A stretch of DNA of 64,000 bases from an uncultured Oscillospiraceae bacterium (GCA_934597345.1 CAKTRJ010000004.1:1-64000); one strand, 5' to 3'; positions 51,128 to 60,010 are shown, counted from the first letter of the stretch. The notes: a model not told the origin generated them from the sequence alone. Numbers and translations are program-made.

Positions 51128-53035
51128 TCAGGCTTCTTCGTCGTTTGGCGCGGCATCCTGTAAAATGCGCCAGATGGTGGTGCGGCTGACGGACAGCTTC
51201 TCCGCCAGTGTGTCGTTGGAGTATTTCATCAGCGTCTTTATTTGCAGGATGCCCTGTAAGAATGCCTCCTTATCCACCACGGGCCGCTGGGTCAGGGCGG
51301 GGTGCTGCTCCAGGATCTCCCGGAAAATGGTCTCCTCGCCGATGGCCTGCAGCAGCAGGAGATACTGGGCCTTGGGCGTGGCCTTTTCCAGCCGGGACAT
51401 GGCGATGACATAGCGGGTGCAGACGGCCTGCAGCTCCTGCAATTGCCCTGGCCAGCGGTGGAAGGTCAGAAGCGTTTCCATCTGCTCCGACAGGGCTACC
51501 CGGTGGTGATATCCGGTGTTGCGGGACAGGCTCCGCAGGAACAGCGGGCCGATGTCCTCTTTTCGCCGGGTCAGGGGCGGCAGCTCCAGCTGGCAGATGG
51601 CCAGACAGCTTTGCAGATCGGGCGGGATGGCGCGGGCCTCCTCCGGCGTCATGATAGTGTATACCATCAGATCCAGCAGCAGGGGCGCGGTCATGCCGGG
51701 GCGGAAGATATGCCGGGAGGTCAGGGCCTGCATCAGGCAGGCGTGTACCACCGGCTTGGCCAGCGCCACGTTTTTCAGGATCACGCTGCCGCCGTTGGCG
51801 GCGGTCAGCAGACCGGACACGGTGCCGTCCTGCCCTTCATAGCCCAGCAGGATGTGGGGCGCGTCCTCCGGGGCGATGGTGGCCAGATCGATGGTGATGC
51901 AGGGCTTCTGGGCCTGAGGGGAGGTGCTGTGCATGCAGCGGGCGAAGATCTCCCGGCCGGAGCCGGGCTGACCCAGTATCATGGTGGGGTAGTGGAGCTT
52001 CGCCAGATTCTGTCCCTGCTCCACCGTCTTTTTCATAATAGGTGAGACGGCGATCACGTCCTCCCAGCGGCACACGATCTGGGCAAGGCTTGGGGTGTCC
52101 TGCTCCGCCTTCTTCCGGTTGTGGGATTCCGGGTACAGGGTGATGAGGATGCCGATGGTGCGGCGATCCTGGGTGATGCGCTCCTGCACGCAGCGCATCA
52201 TGGCGCCCACCACCAGCCGGTAGGAGTCGGAGCGGTTCTGGCCGCTTTTCAGCAGCGCCGCAATGGACAGATTGGGGAAGTAGTCCGTCAGCAGCTTGCC
52301 CCGGATCTGGGAGGCGGCGATGCCGGTGAACCGCTGGGCCGTCTGGTTGAACAGCTTCACCCGGCCCTCGGCGTCGGTGACGATCATGCCGAACTGGCTG
52401 TTGTTCAGGATAGCCTTGGTGATCTCCCGGGACTGCCGGGTCTCATGGAGCTTTCTGGCCCGCTCACCGGCCCGCAGGCAGGCGTCGCGGATGGACTCCT
52501 TGCCGTAATAGACCAGAATGCCCGTCCGTCCCAGATCGTTGGCGGTCTCACTGGCCGCCGTAGCACCGATGAAGGCGTCACAGTCGGAGCGCCGGATCTG
52601 CTCCCGCAGCTCCGCGATACTCTCGAAGGTCACCTCCTGCAGGGGAACCTCCATCAGCTTTTCCAGCATGGGAAGATCCGGCGGCGCGGAAAACCGGTGC
52701 CGGGCGATGCATATTTTTTGACAGCCCTTCCGCAGTGCCTTGCGGATGGCGATGGCGTAATCGATGTACCGGATGGTGATCTCCACCAGCGGATCGTCGT
52801 AGTGGGTGGAAAACCGGGCGGCGTTGCCGGGGCCTGCTACGAACACGCTGCATCCCAGTTGCCGGGCCTCCGCCACGCAGGCGTCCTGATTCTCCAGATT
52901 GCTTTCCATCAGAACGTATTCCACGTCATTGTCGGGCAGGCTGTCGATGACCTCCCGCGCCACCTCGCTGAGCTTGGAGTAGCCCAGAAAGCAGACCTTA
53001 TAGGGCTTTTCCGCCTTTTTTTGCAATTCATCCAT
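51128..53035 (-). CDS. PrpR-N/PAS regulator with a degenerate sigma-54-activator domain
   Basis: A 635-residue regulator. Residues about 10-200 resemble the PrpR N-terminal sensor (CFLGYSKLSEVAREVI, then DCDAFIGATAASETANDLGR). A PAS domain follows (205-305, SQFGMIVTDAEGRVKLFNQT). The AAA+ domain is decayed: P-loop GQPGSGREI (355-363) has arginine for lysine, the GAFTGA loop is replaced by GQDGTVSGLL (401-410), and Walker B is GGSVILKN (415-422) without the acidic pair. The C-terminus has a Fis-like helix-turn-helix (MKYSNDTLAEKLSVSRTTIW). It should bind DNA but neither hydrolyse ATP nor contact sigma-54. Start at 53035 follows AAAGGAGG. It probably controls both flanking operons through the GTTTCA-N22-TGAAAC sites. 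Confidence 0.85.
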   Translation of the reverse strand: MDELQKKAEKPYKVCFLGYSKLSEVAREVIDSLPDNDVEYVLMESNLENQDACVAEARQLGCSVFVAGPGNAARFSTHYDDPLVEITIRYIDYAIAIRKALRKGCQKICIARHRFSAPPDLPMLEKLMEVPLQEVTFESIAELREQIRRSDCDAFIGATAASETANDLGRTGILVYYGKESIRDACLRAGERARKLHETRQSREITKAILNNSQFGMIVTDAEGRVKLFNQTAQRFTGIAASQIRGKLLTDYFPNLSIAALLKSGQNRSDSYRLVVGAMMRCVQERITQDRRTIGILITLYPESHNRKKAEQDTPSLAQIVCRWEDVIAVSPIMKKTVEQGQNLAKLHYPTMILGQPGSGREIFARCMHSTSPQAQKPCITIDLATIAPEDAPHILLGYEGQDGTVSGLLTAANGGSVILKNVALAKPVVHACLMQALTSRHIFRPGMTAPLLLDLMVYTIMTPEEARAIPPDLQSCLAICQLELPPLTRRKEDIGPLFLRSLSRNTGYHHRVALSEQMETLLTFHRWPGQLQELQAVCTRYVIAMSRLEKATPKAQYLLLLQAIGEETIFREILEQHPALTQRPVVDKEAFLQGILQIKTLMKYSNDTLAEKLSVSRTTIWRILQDAAPNDEEA

Positions 53036-53085
53036 GGTGTGCGCCTCCTTTGATGAGGTTTTCTGCCTATCAGCACGGCAGCTTT

Positions 53086-53184
53086 GTTTCATGAGAAAGA
53101 AAATACCACGATTTGAAACAAAAAGCAAGCTATTTCGCGGCGGGGAGGTTTCGTTTGGCCCTGCGGAGAAAAGCCTGCTATCAT
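53086..53184 (+). promoter_or_regulatory. Promoter of the CoA-transferase gene with 34-bp inverted-repeat operator
   Basis: TTTGTTTCA (53083-53091) and TGAAACAAA (53114-53122) are perfect inverted repeats; the core is GTTTCA-N22-TGAAAC (53086-53119). The -10 hexamer TATCAT (53179-53184, preceded by TGC) lies 60 bp beyond its near edge, with a weak TTGGCC -35 box at 18 bp. The operator is also well placed to act on the divergent regulator gene. Confidence 0.75.
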
Positions 53185-53240
53185 AAAGGCCATCAAAGGC
53201 TGTGTCGGAAAGCAGTTTTTGAATGAAGGAGTATACGCAT

Positions 53241-54434
53241 ATGAAAAAAGCACTGAGTGATATCACGGTTCTGGATCTGACCCGTGTTCTGGCAGGCCCC
53301 TACTGCACCATGATGCTGGCGGACTTCGGCGCCAACGTCATCAAGATCGAGGTTCCCGGCAAGGGCGACGACACCCGCGCCTTCGGCCCCCTGAAGAATG
53401 GCGCCAGCATGTACTACGCCAACGTCAACCGCAACAAGAAGGGCGTTACCCTGAACCTGAAGTCCCCGGAGGGCAAGAAGCTGTTCCTGGAGATGGTCAA
53501 GAAGGCCGACGTGGTGGTGGAAAACTACCGTCCCGGCGTTATGGACAAGCTGGGCGTGGGCTATGATGTACTGAAGGAGGTCAACGACCAGATCATCTAC
53601 GGCGCCGTCTCCGGCTTTGGCTGCTACGGGCCCTATTCCCAGCGCCCCGGCTACGACATCATCGCCCAGTCCAGCGGCGGTCTGATGAGCATCACCGGTG
53701 AGGCCGGTGGCCATCCCCTCCGCGTCGGTAACGCCATGGGCGACGTGCTGGGCGGTATGAACCTGACCATCGGTATTCTGACGGCCCTCCACGCCCGCGA
53801 GCTGACCGGCAAGGGCCAGCGTGTGGACGTGTCTCTGGTGGACTCCGTGGTGTCCAGCCTGGAGACCGGCACCCAGCGCTACTTCGCCTCCGGCAAGCAG
53901 CCTGAGCTGATGGGCAACCGCTATGCCTCCGCCTATCCCTACGACTCCTTCCAGGCCAGCGACGGCCTGTTCGTCATCGGCTGCGGCAACGACAAGCTGT
54001 ATAACCTGCTGTGCACCAAGGTGCTGATGCGGGAGGATCTGCTGACCGATCCCCGGTTCGATACCAACGTGAAGCGCTGCGAGAATCACGAGGCCCTGAA
54101 GCCTGAGATCGAGAAGTGGACCACCCAGCACACCATCGACGAGTGCGTGGATCTGATCCTTGCCGCAGGCGTTCCTGCCTCTCCCATCAACGACCTGAAG
54201 CGCGTCACCACCGATCCTCATATCGCCGGTGCCCGCGAGATGTTCGTCCCCATGCACCATCCTGTTATCGGTGACATGAAGGTCAACGGCAACCCTGTGA
54301 AGCTGCTGGACACCAAGGCCGACATCTCCCGTCCCGCTCCGGCTCTGGGTCAGGACAACGCCGCTGTCTATGGCGAGCTGCTGGGCCTGACCGAAGCAGA
54401 CCTGACCGCCCTGAAGGAGCAGCAGGTCATCTGA
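53241..54434 (+). CDS. CaiB/BaiF-type (family III) CoA-transferase
   Basis: A 397-residue CoA-transferase. The N-terminal Rossmann part begins ITVLDLTRVLAGPYCTMMLA, DFGANVIKIEVPGKGD. The catalytic aspartate is expected in VDVSLVDSVVSSLE. YDIIAQSSGGLMSITGEAGG and the small C-terminal domain are intact. The enzyme moves CoA between carboxylic acids, commonly from succinyl-CoA or acetyl-CoA. With an HMG-CoA lyase and a dicarboxylate transporter under the same operator, it most likely activates the imported acid to its CoA ester. ATG at 53241 follows AAGGAG; a start six codons earlier overlaps that site. Codon use is strongly biased to GC-ending codons, a sign of high expression. Confidence 0.9.
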   Translation: MKKALSDITVLDLTRVLAGPYCTMMLADFGANVIKIEVPGKGDDTRAFGPLKNGASMYYANVNRNKKGVTLNLKSPEGKKLFLEMVKKADVVVENYRPGVMDKLGVGYDVLKEVNDQIIYGAVSGFGCYGPYSQRPGYDIIAQSSGGLMSITGEAGGHPLRVGNAMGDVLGGMNLTIGILTALHARELTGKGQRVDVSLVDSVVSSLETGTQRYFASGKQPELMGNRYASAYPYDSFQASDGLFVIGCGNDKLYNLLCTKVLMREDLLTDPRFDTNVKRCENHEALKPEIEKWTTQHTIDECVDLILAAGVPASPINDLKRVTTDPHIAGAREMFVPMHHPVIGDMKVNGNPVKLLDTKADISRPAPALGQDNAAVYGELLGLTEADLTALKEQQVI

Positions 54435-54440
54435 CAACAA

Positions 54441-54482
54441 AAAGGATCGCTTTTGGCAAAATGCCAAAAGCGGTCTTTTTTT
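54441..54482 (+). terminator. Terminator of the CoA-transferase gene
   Basis: AAAGGATCGCTTTTGGCA pairs with TGCCAAAAGCGGTCTTT (one bulge/mismatch), followed by a T-run of more than six. Confidence 0.88.
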
Positions 54483-54582
54483 CAGCGGGGCGGTATGGAA
54501 GGGAGTGCCGGGGATATCCGCTTGCGTTTTCACGGTGGATCTGATACAATATGGGAAAATCTGACGAAGAAGAGGCGGCGGC

Positions 54583-55350
54583 ATGGAGGCAGTAAACCTA
54601 AGACATGTGGATAAGGCCTATACAACGTACAGTACCGAGGTGGTCCTGACCGGACAGACCCGCGAGAGCCGTACCCGTCAGGTGCTGAAGGATCTGACCG
54701 TTACCTTCCCGGCGGGACAGCTGACGGTGATCGTGGGCCGCAGCGGCTGCGGAAAGAGCACGCTGCTGAAGCTGCTGGCGGGTCAGGAAAAGCCGGACGC
54801 CGGAGAGATCGAAATTCCGGAGGGCTGGCACAGCGCCATGCTGCGTCCGGACCCCTATGTGATCACATGGACCAATGTGCAGCGGAATGTGGCCATGGCC
54901 TGCGGCGTGGGAAAGACGCCGGAGGAGCGCTATGAAAAGGCGACGGAGTATGTCCGGCTGGTGGGACTGGAGGACTATGCCGACCTGACGCCGGTGGAGC
55001 TGTCCACCGGAATGAAGCAGCGCCTTGGCCTTGCACGGGTACTGGCGGGACAGGCGGAGCTTCTTCTGATGGACGAGCCGTTTGCCTCGCTGGATTTTCT
55101 GACGCGGGGCGAGTTACAGACGCAGCTGCTGCGGATACAGGAACAGCTGCCCCGCACCATCATTCTGGTAACACACCAGCTGGAGGAGGCGCTTGTGCTG
55201 GGACAGAAGATCGTCGTGATGCATCCGGACAGCTCCATCCGGGAATTCGACCTTTCGCGGGCGTCTTATCCACGGGATATGGACAGCCTGGAAATGCAGC
55301 TGCTGAAAAAGGAGATCACGGCGGAATGCAGAAAGCCCTCCGCCCGGTAA
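54583..55350 (+). CDS. ABC transporter ATP-binding protein (NitT/TauT type), orphan
   Basis: A 255-residue ATPase. Walker A is VGRSGCGKSTLLKLLAG, the signature is VELSTGMKQRLGLARVLAGQ (STG in place of SGG), Walker B is ELLLMDEPFASLDFLTR, and the H-loop is ILVTHQLEEAL. The Q-loop region reads MLRPDPYVITWTNVQRNVAM, close to the nitrate/taurine/sulfonate group. No permease or binding-protein gene is adjacent, so it must partner with components elsewhere or be a leftover. The ribosome site (GAAGAGGCGG) is weak. Confidence 0.85.
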   Translation: MEAVNLRHVDKAYTTYSTEVVLTGQTRESRTRQVLKDLTVTFPAGQLTVIVGRSGCGKSTLLKLLAGQEKPDAGEIEIPEGWHSAMLRPDPYVITWTNVQRNVAMACGVGKTPEERYEKATEYVRLVGLEDYADLTPVELSTGMKQRLGLARVLAGQAELLLMDEPFASLDFLTRGELQTQLLRIQEQLPRTIILVTHQLEEALVLGQKIVVMHPDSSIREFDLSRASYPRDMDSLEMQLLKKEITAECRKPSAR

Positions 55351-55383
55351 GCGCGTGACCGGGAAACTGCACATGTACGGATC

Positions 55384-55422
55384 AAAAGCTGCCATGCGGT
55401 TTTCACCGCATGGCAGCTTTTT
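55384..55422. terminator. Terminator between the ABC ATPase and the surface-protein cluster
   Basis: AAAAGCTGCCATGCGG pairs perfectly with CCGCATGGCAGCTTTT around TTTTCA; usable in both directions. Confidence 0.92.
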
Positions 55423-55466
55423 GTGATAAAACAGCGGCGCACCCGGTGCGCACCATCCCTGCGGCG

Positions 55467-55664
55467 TTACGCCGCAGGCTGGTTCTGGATCGCCTCCAGA
55501 AAAACGAACGTCAGCCCGATATATACGGCGCAGGCCGCCGCGATCAGCGCACAGCCCACGATGCACAGGATCCGGGCCGCACGGCTTTTCCGCAGCAGCT
55601 TACAGGCCAGCACGATACCGGTCACAGCGGCCAGAAGCAGCAATACAGCAAGCCCCAAAGTCAT
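55467..55664 (-). CDS. Small two-helix membrane protein
   Basis: A 65-residue protein with two hydrophobic segments (LGLAVLLLLAAVTGIVLACK and ILCIVGCALIAAACAVYIGL) separated by a basic turn (LLRKSRAAR). No family recognised. AAAGGAGGAA precedes the ATG, and it follows the DUF3137 gene by 13 bp, so it is very likely a real last gene of the operon. Confidence 0.65.
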   Translation of the reverse strand: MTLGLAVLLLLAAVTGIVLACKLLRKSRAARILCIVGCALIAAACAVYIGLTFVFLEAIQNQPAA

Positions 55665-55677
55665 GGCAATTCCTCCT

Positions 55678-56553
55678 TTACAGCGGGCGGAAGGTGTCGA
55701 TCACCTCGGTGAACCACTTCAGCTCGCGGGTATAGCGCTGGCGCAGGGCATCCGGCTTTTCCCGGCCCTTTCCGGGGTCGAAGAAGCCCCGGTCACAGTG
55801 GGCGGCGATATACAGTCTGCCGTCGGTGTTGAGGTTGACGGCAAATTTGCCGGAGGTCTCCGCCAGCTTCATGAGCCGCTCCATCCGGCTGTGATTCAGG
55901 ATACGCAGGGCCGCCTGCTCATCGTCGCTGCTGAGATTGAACTTCTTGTTGAATTCCTTGTTCTCCGTCTTGATGGTGCGGGAATTGAACAGCTTATCCA
56001 GCCTGCCCCGGGGCCAGATGGTCAGCCACATCGGGAATTCCCGGCCCAGCTCGCACAGCATCCACTGGCCGGTATAGACCACCTGCTCATTCTTCTCCCA
56101 CAGGCCGGTCTCCTCCCGTTGAAACTCTTTGGCGTCCGTCAGCGTGACGGTACACAGCTCCGCGGTCAGGCCCTGGTACGTTCCCCGGACATAGCCGCTG
56201 CCGCTGCAATAGGTGTGGTCGGGCAGGGGAATGTTGGTGTCCTTGACGTCCAGCAGGTGAGGGGTGGGATCCATCTGCACGTTATCAAAGACGGCGTTTA
56301 CCACGTCCGGCACGATATTATCGTACACCTGCTGGTCGGCGGCGCCTTTGCTTTTGCTTTTCAGCCATTCGCCAAGACCGGCGATCAGCACGCCCACGAT
56401 GACCACGGGGATAGAGCCGTTCATGATGATACCGATCAGCACCACGATGGCGCCCAGCCCGATCAGGAGCTTGCCGCCCGCGCCGCCCCGCCTGCCCTTC
56501 CGCATCTCACCGGCAAGCTGCCGGTCCGTCAGTTTATTTTTCTGTTCTTCCAT
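55678..56553 (-). CDS. DUF3137 family membrane protein
   Basis: A 291-residue protein with two adjacent membrane segments near the N-terminus (LLIGLGAIVVLIGIIMNGSI and PVVIVGVLIAGLGEWL). A soluble domain of the DUF3137 type follows: YVRGTYQGLTAELCTVTLTD, VYTGQWMLCELGREFPMWLT, and a C-terminal LYIAAHCDRGFFDPG. Function of the family is unknown; it often occurs near surface or signalling genes. It is a distant paralogue of the next gene upstream. Confidence 0.78.
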   Translation of the reverse strand: MEEQKNKLTDRQLAGEMRKGRRGGAGGKLLIGLGAIVVLIGIIMNGSIPVVIVGVLIAGLGEWLKSKSKGAADQQVYDNIVPDVVNAVFDNVQMDPTPHLLDVKDTNIPLPDHTYCSGSGYVRGTYQGLTAELCTVTLTDAKEFQREETGLWEKNEQVVYTGQWMLCELGREFPMWLTIWPRGRLDKLFNSRTIKTENKEFNKKFNLSSDDEQAALRILNHSRMERLMKLAETSGKFAVNLNTDGRLYIAAHCDRGFFDPGKGREKPDALRQRYTRELKWFTEVIDTFRPL

Positions 56554-56556
56554 CGC

Positions 56557-57501
56557 TTACTCCTTTGCGTCCGCACGGTTCAAAACGGGACTTTCCATCA
56601 GCAGATCCAGCAGATTGCCCATGCCGGTCAGCGAGGCGGTGAACCACTTGCGGATACTGTCGATGTCCCGCAGATCCAGCCACTCCGGAACGCCCGCGAA
56701 CACATACTGGGTGTTCAGGGCCAGCGCCAGATCACCGTCACGGAGGATAAGGCTGCACAGCTTGGAGGTGCGGGAGGTGGTCTCCAGCTTCTTTACCAGG
56801 TCACGCAGCTGCGGCGTGACCTGATCGTCCACCTCCCGGCCATCCGCCGTGTGAGCGGCAAAGTGCTTCCGGAAGGCGGCGGGGTCGGTGATGTCGTCTT
56901 TCTTCCGCTCCTGGAACATATCGTTCAGTGTGATGTCCAGCGCCGGATCGCAGATGTCCTTGCAGCGGACCACAATGCCGCGGAACAGCGTCTCGGTTCG
57001 GGTCATCCAGTTGTCGTTGTCGGGGCCGGACTTTTCCTCCACAGTGCGGCGCAGCTCCACATTGGCCGCGGAGAACTGCAGGCCCTTGTGCTCGCCCTCA
57101 TGGAAGTCTGTCAAGGTACATTCCGTAAAGTCTACCGTCGACAGCTTTGCCGCCGCCAGGTACCCCCAGTCGATGGGCAGCATGGCCGGCTCCGGCTCTG
57201 GGCCGAAGGCTTTTGTCAGCTCCGTGCGGAAGAAGCTGCCCAATTGCTGCTGCATCAGAGCCTTTTTCTTCTTCTGGGCGGGCTTTGCCACCAGCAGGAA
57301 CAGCGCCACACCGGGGAATACCAACGCGCAGATCAGAAGGGGGTCACGCCGTATAAACATTATGATACACGCGGCGATCACCAGAATAACGCCCAGCAAT
57401 ATGCCGATGCTCTCCGTTCTCTGATAGCTTCCCAGCTTCTTCGACAGCTCCGCGTCGGTCATTTTCTCCATGCCGATGGCGGGTTCTTTCTCTTTCTTCA
57501 T
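56557..57501 (-). CDS. DUF3137-like membrane protein (paralogue)
   Basis: A 314-residue protein with two close membrane segments (SIGILLGVILVIAACIIMFI and LLICALVFPGVALFLLVA). The soluble domain resembles DUF3137 (ANVELRRTVEEKSGPDNDNW, RTETLFRGIVVRCK, LALALNTQYVFAGVPEW). Start at 57501 follows AAGGAGAAT; the longer frame has no site. It is 3 bp from the next gene, indicating tight co-expression. The shared plan of the two DUF3137 genes suggests they act as a pair. Confidence 0.7.
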   Translation of the reverse strand: MKKEKEPAIGMEKMTDAELSKKLGSYQRTESIGILLGVILVIAACIIMFIRRDPLLICALVFPGVALFLLVAKPAQKKKKALMQQQLGSFFRTELTKAFGPEPEPAMLPIDWGYLAAAKLSTVDFTECTLTDFHEGEHKGLQFSAANVELRRTVEEKSGPDNDNWMTRTETLFRGIVVRCKDICDPALDITLNDMFQERKKDDITDPAAFRKHFAAHTADGREVDDQVTPQLRDLVKKLETTSRTSKLCSLILRDGDLALALNTQYVFAGVPEWLDLRDIDSIRKWFTASLTGMGNLLDLLMESPVLNRADAKE

Positions 57502-57514
57502 ATCGGTATTCTCC

Positions 57515-58447
57515 TTACCAGTTTTCCTCCAGCCAGTTCTCGCCCCAGATCGCGGCGGGATCATACGGCTCCTCGGGCCACTCGGGGGCGAAGGGACGGT
57601 CGTATGCATCGTAGGCCATACCGTCCTCGCTCAGCGTATAGCCCTCCGGCAGGGCGAAATAGTTCACGCCGTCATAGTACCAGATACGGCCGTCCGATTC
57701 CTCGAAGCAGGCGTTTTCCGGGTCGGCATACGCCGCCATATCGCCATTGCGGTAGAATATGCCGGTGCTTTCGGCGTCCTCCTCACGGGGCGCGTTGCCG
57801 TCAGAGAACAGCACAAAGGCGTTGCCGTCGGCGCTGAGGCAGGGATAGAGGATCTCGGGGCCGGTCACATAGGGGCCGCGGCCGCCGGTGCTCTCATACA
57901 GCGGGCCGCTGCTCATGGTGCGGTCGGTAAAGCACTCGATGACCCGCATCCGACCGGTATCAAAGGCGAAGGTCTCGCCCAGAGCGTTCTGCCACACGCC
58001 GTCCAGCAGGCTGATGTCATAGGGGGCGATCTCCCCCTGGGACGGCTCGAAGTGCAGGTCGTTGATCTCGCCGTAGCTGCTGCCCTCACCGGCGCCCTCA
58101 TGGCGCACGGTAAAGCCGCCGCCCTCCTTTACCAGATAATAGTACCGGTCAGAGTCGATCTCGCTGTACTTGAGGCCCAGGCCGTGTTCATCCCGGAACA
58201 GGCTGCCCGTTCCGACCCGGCCATACCAGGTGCGGAAGGTATAGCCGCTGGTGGAGATGTCCAGCAGCAGTTGGCTGCCGTCGTCACCCTGCCACGCGGT
58301 AATGTCGTCGCTGAGATCCTCGTCGGCCAGCACCTCCCATACGTTGACCGGGTCATTGGAATCGTCATAGCTGTCATTGCCGCCGCAGGCGGTCAGGCTC
58401 AAGGCCAGCAGCAGGATCAGCAAAAGGGTCAGGCAATTCTTCTTCAT
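57515..58447 (-). CDS. Lipoprotein of unknown function (310 residues)
   Basis: Signal peptide LTLLLILLLALSLTACGG with lipobox LTAC. The mature part is very acidic. The segment DDITAWQGDDGSQLLLDIS closely resembles YKGIWSGDDGSQLVVALN in the lipoprotein at 59236-59979, so the two share a domain. Tyrosine- and aspartate-rich beta-type sequence follows (YYDGVNYFALPEGYTLSEDG). Start at 58447 follows GGAAAGGTG. It is exported and probably surface exposed. Confidence 0.7.
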   Translation of the reverse strand: MKKNCLTLLLILLLALSLTACGGNDSYDDSNDPVNVWEVLADEDLSDDITAWQGDDGSQLLLDISTSGYTFRTWYGRVGTGSLFRDEHGLGLKYSEIDSDRYYYLVKEGGGFTVRHEGAGEGSSYGEINDLHFEPSQGEIAPYDISLLDGVWQNALGETFAFDTGRMRVIECFTDRTMSSGPLYESTGGRGPYVTGPEILYPCLSADGNAFVLFSDGNAPREEDAESTGIFYRNGDMAAYADPENACFEESDGRIWYYDGVNYFALPEGYTLSEDGMAYDAYDRPFAPEWPEEPYDPAAIWGENWLEENW

Positions 58448-58469
58448 GACTCGCACCTTTCCGCGCCGT

Positions 58470-59216
58470 TCAGTCCAGCCGCTCGTAGTAATCGTAGTCG
58501 CCGGTAATGCCCCAGTACATACCGTTTTCACCGGCTGTCGCAATGAGGTAGGAGACATCGTCAAACTGCTCGGAGTCGGCGGCGAAGTGTCCCTGCGCCT
58601 CATCCACCACCCGGAGCAGACCGCTGTCGACAGCGGTACGGGTGTCGCCCTGCTGGTCATACAGCACCCAGTCACCGACAACGCCGATGATGATCACGCT
58701 TTCCTCCGTCTCGTCACCGTCCAGATACCAGGTGCCCTCGAAGCCCAGGTGAGACACACTCTCCCCGTCAGCAAAGTCCGACACCTGGGATTCCTCCGGC
58801 TGGAACACATACGTTTCGGTGTCCGCCTCCCAGAACCATACCATCAGCACCTGCTGGCCGTCCAACTCGAACAGCATGGCCACGTCGCCGTTATCGTCGC
58901 CGTTCCGGTCGGCAAAGTCGATGCTCTGGAACTCCTCCCACGGATCGCCCTGCAGGGTGATGGGATAATCCACATAGTCGTACAGGGTCTGGGTCTCATC
59001 GTCCAGATAGAAGTCGGCGCTATCGTTGTTGATGCACACCAGCACGTCGGTGTCCTCGCCGTTGCGGGTAATACTGCCATAGTCACGGACGATGCCGCTC
59101 ACGCGCCAGTCATCGCCCACCACGTCGTTAGGATCCTCGTTCTGATCGCCGCCACAGGCTGCCAGACTCAGGCACAGCACCAGCGCCAGCATAAGGGCAA
59201 AAAGCTTTTTCATCAT
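58470..59216 (-). CDS. Acidic lipoprotein, tandem paralogue (248 residues)
   Basis: Signal LFALMLALVLCLSLAACGG with lipobox LAAC. A segment DFADRNGDDNGDVAML has the spacing of a calcium-binding loop. The C-terminal 90 residues (GTWYLDGDETEESVIIIG, EQFDDVSYLIATAG, MYWGITGDYDYYE) align along their length with the end of the next lipoprotein (59236-59979), indicating gene duplication. AAGGAGAGG precedes the start. Confidence 0.7.
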   Translation of the reverse strand: MMKKLFALMLALVLCLSLAACGGDQNEDPNDVVGDDWRVSGIVRDYGSITRNGEDTDVLVCINNDSADFYLDDETQTLYDYVDYPITLQGDPWEEFQSIDFADRNGDDNGDVAMLFELDGQQVLMVWFWEADTETYVFQPEESQVSDFADGESVSHLGFEGTWYLDGDETEESVIIIGVVGDWVLYDQQGDTRTAVDSGLLRVVDEAQGHFAADSEQFDDVSYLIATAGENGMYWGITGDYDYYERLD

Positions 59217-59235
59217 ATCTTCCTCTCCTTATCCG

Positions 59236-59979
59236 TTACGCCATCTTCTGATAGTAGTCGTTCTCGCCGCCCCAGTACATCACGTCATCGCCGATGACGG
59301 TCATGTCATAGACCACATCGTCAAACATGGTGGAAACGGCAAAATACTGACCCTCGTCGGCGGGGTTGACTTCCAGTGTGCCGCAGTCCACCTCGGTGGG
59401 GTCGCCGTCGCCGCCGGGACGCTCGGACAGAGACCAGTTGCCGTACTCGTCGATCTCAATGATGCTTTCGGCAGCGGCATCGGCATCCATAAACCATGCA
59501 CCCGCCAGAGAGGCGTAGTCGCCGGTGGCATTGTCGCTGCCGTCGCCCTCGCCGTCATCCACGGCACTGACGTAGACGAAGCTGCCGAAGGAATCCACAT
59601 TAAGGGTGCCGTCATCGTCCATCCAGCTGTGGTGGGCCACGCCGTCGTGCTCATTATAGAAGTAGTCGGCGCTGTATTCCTGCGCCATCTGGATGTAGCC
59701 GCTGGCGGCCAGCTCCTCGTTGACGTCATACAGGGCAAAGCGCATCTCGTCGCCGTCGTCATTCAGGGCCACCACCAGCTGGCTGCCGTCGTCGCCGGAC
59801 CAGATGCCCTTATACATACTGTAGTCCACCAATTGCTGGTCATCCTTCACCATACCCTCGAAGAAATCCGGAGGGGTGACGATCTCGTCGCCGTTATCGT
59901 CGGTGCCGCCGCAGGCGGCCAGGGTCAGGCACATCACCAGTGCCAGCACAAGGGCCAGATACTTTTTCCAATTTTTCAT
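59236..59979 (-). CDS. Acidic lipoprotein, tandem paralogue (247 residues)
   Basis: Signal YLALVLALVMCLTLAACGG with lipobox LAAC. An N-terminal module (GIWSGDDGSQLVVALNDDGD) is shared with the 57515-58447 protein. The C-terminal module (GAWFMDADAAAESIIEID, MFDDVVYDMTVIGDDVMYWG) is shared with the 58470-59216 protein. It therefore links the three lipoproteins as a mosaic family. Strongly acidic throughout. Start at 59979 follows GAAGGAGAG. Confidence 0.7.
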   Translation of the reverse strand: MKNWKKYLALVLALVMCLTLAACGGTDDNGDEIVTPPDFFEGMVKDDQQLVDYSMYKGIWSGDDGSQLVVALNDDGDEMRFALYDVNEELAASGYIQMAQEYSADYFYNEHDGVAHHSWMDDDGTLNVDSFGSFVYVSAVDDGEGDGSDNATGDYASLAGAWFMDADAAAESIIEIDEYGNWSLSERPGGDGDPTEVDCGTLEVNPADEGQYFAVSTMFDDVVYDMTVIGDDVMYWGGENDYYQKMA

Positions 59980-60010
59980 CGTTTTGCGCTCTCCTTCAAA
60001 TTTTTTTTGA

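Noticed and set aside
51128-53035. Regulator as an active sigma-54 enhancer-binding protein
   Set aside because: The GAFTGA loop and catalytic residues are missing, and the likely target promoters have sigma-A -10 boxes rather than -24/-12 elements.
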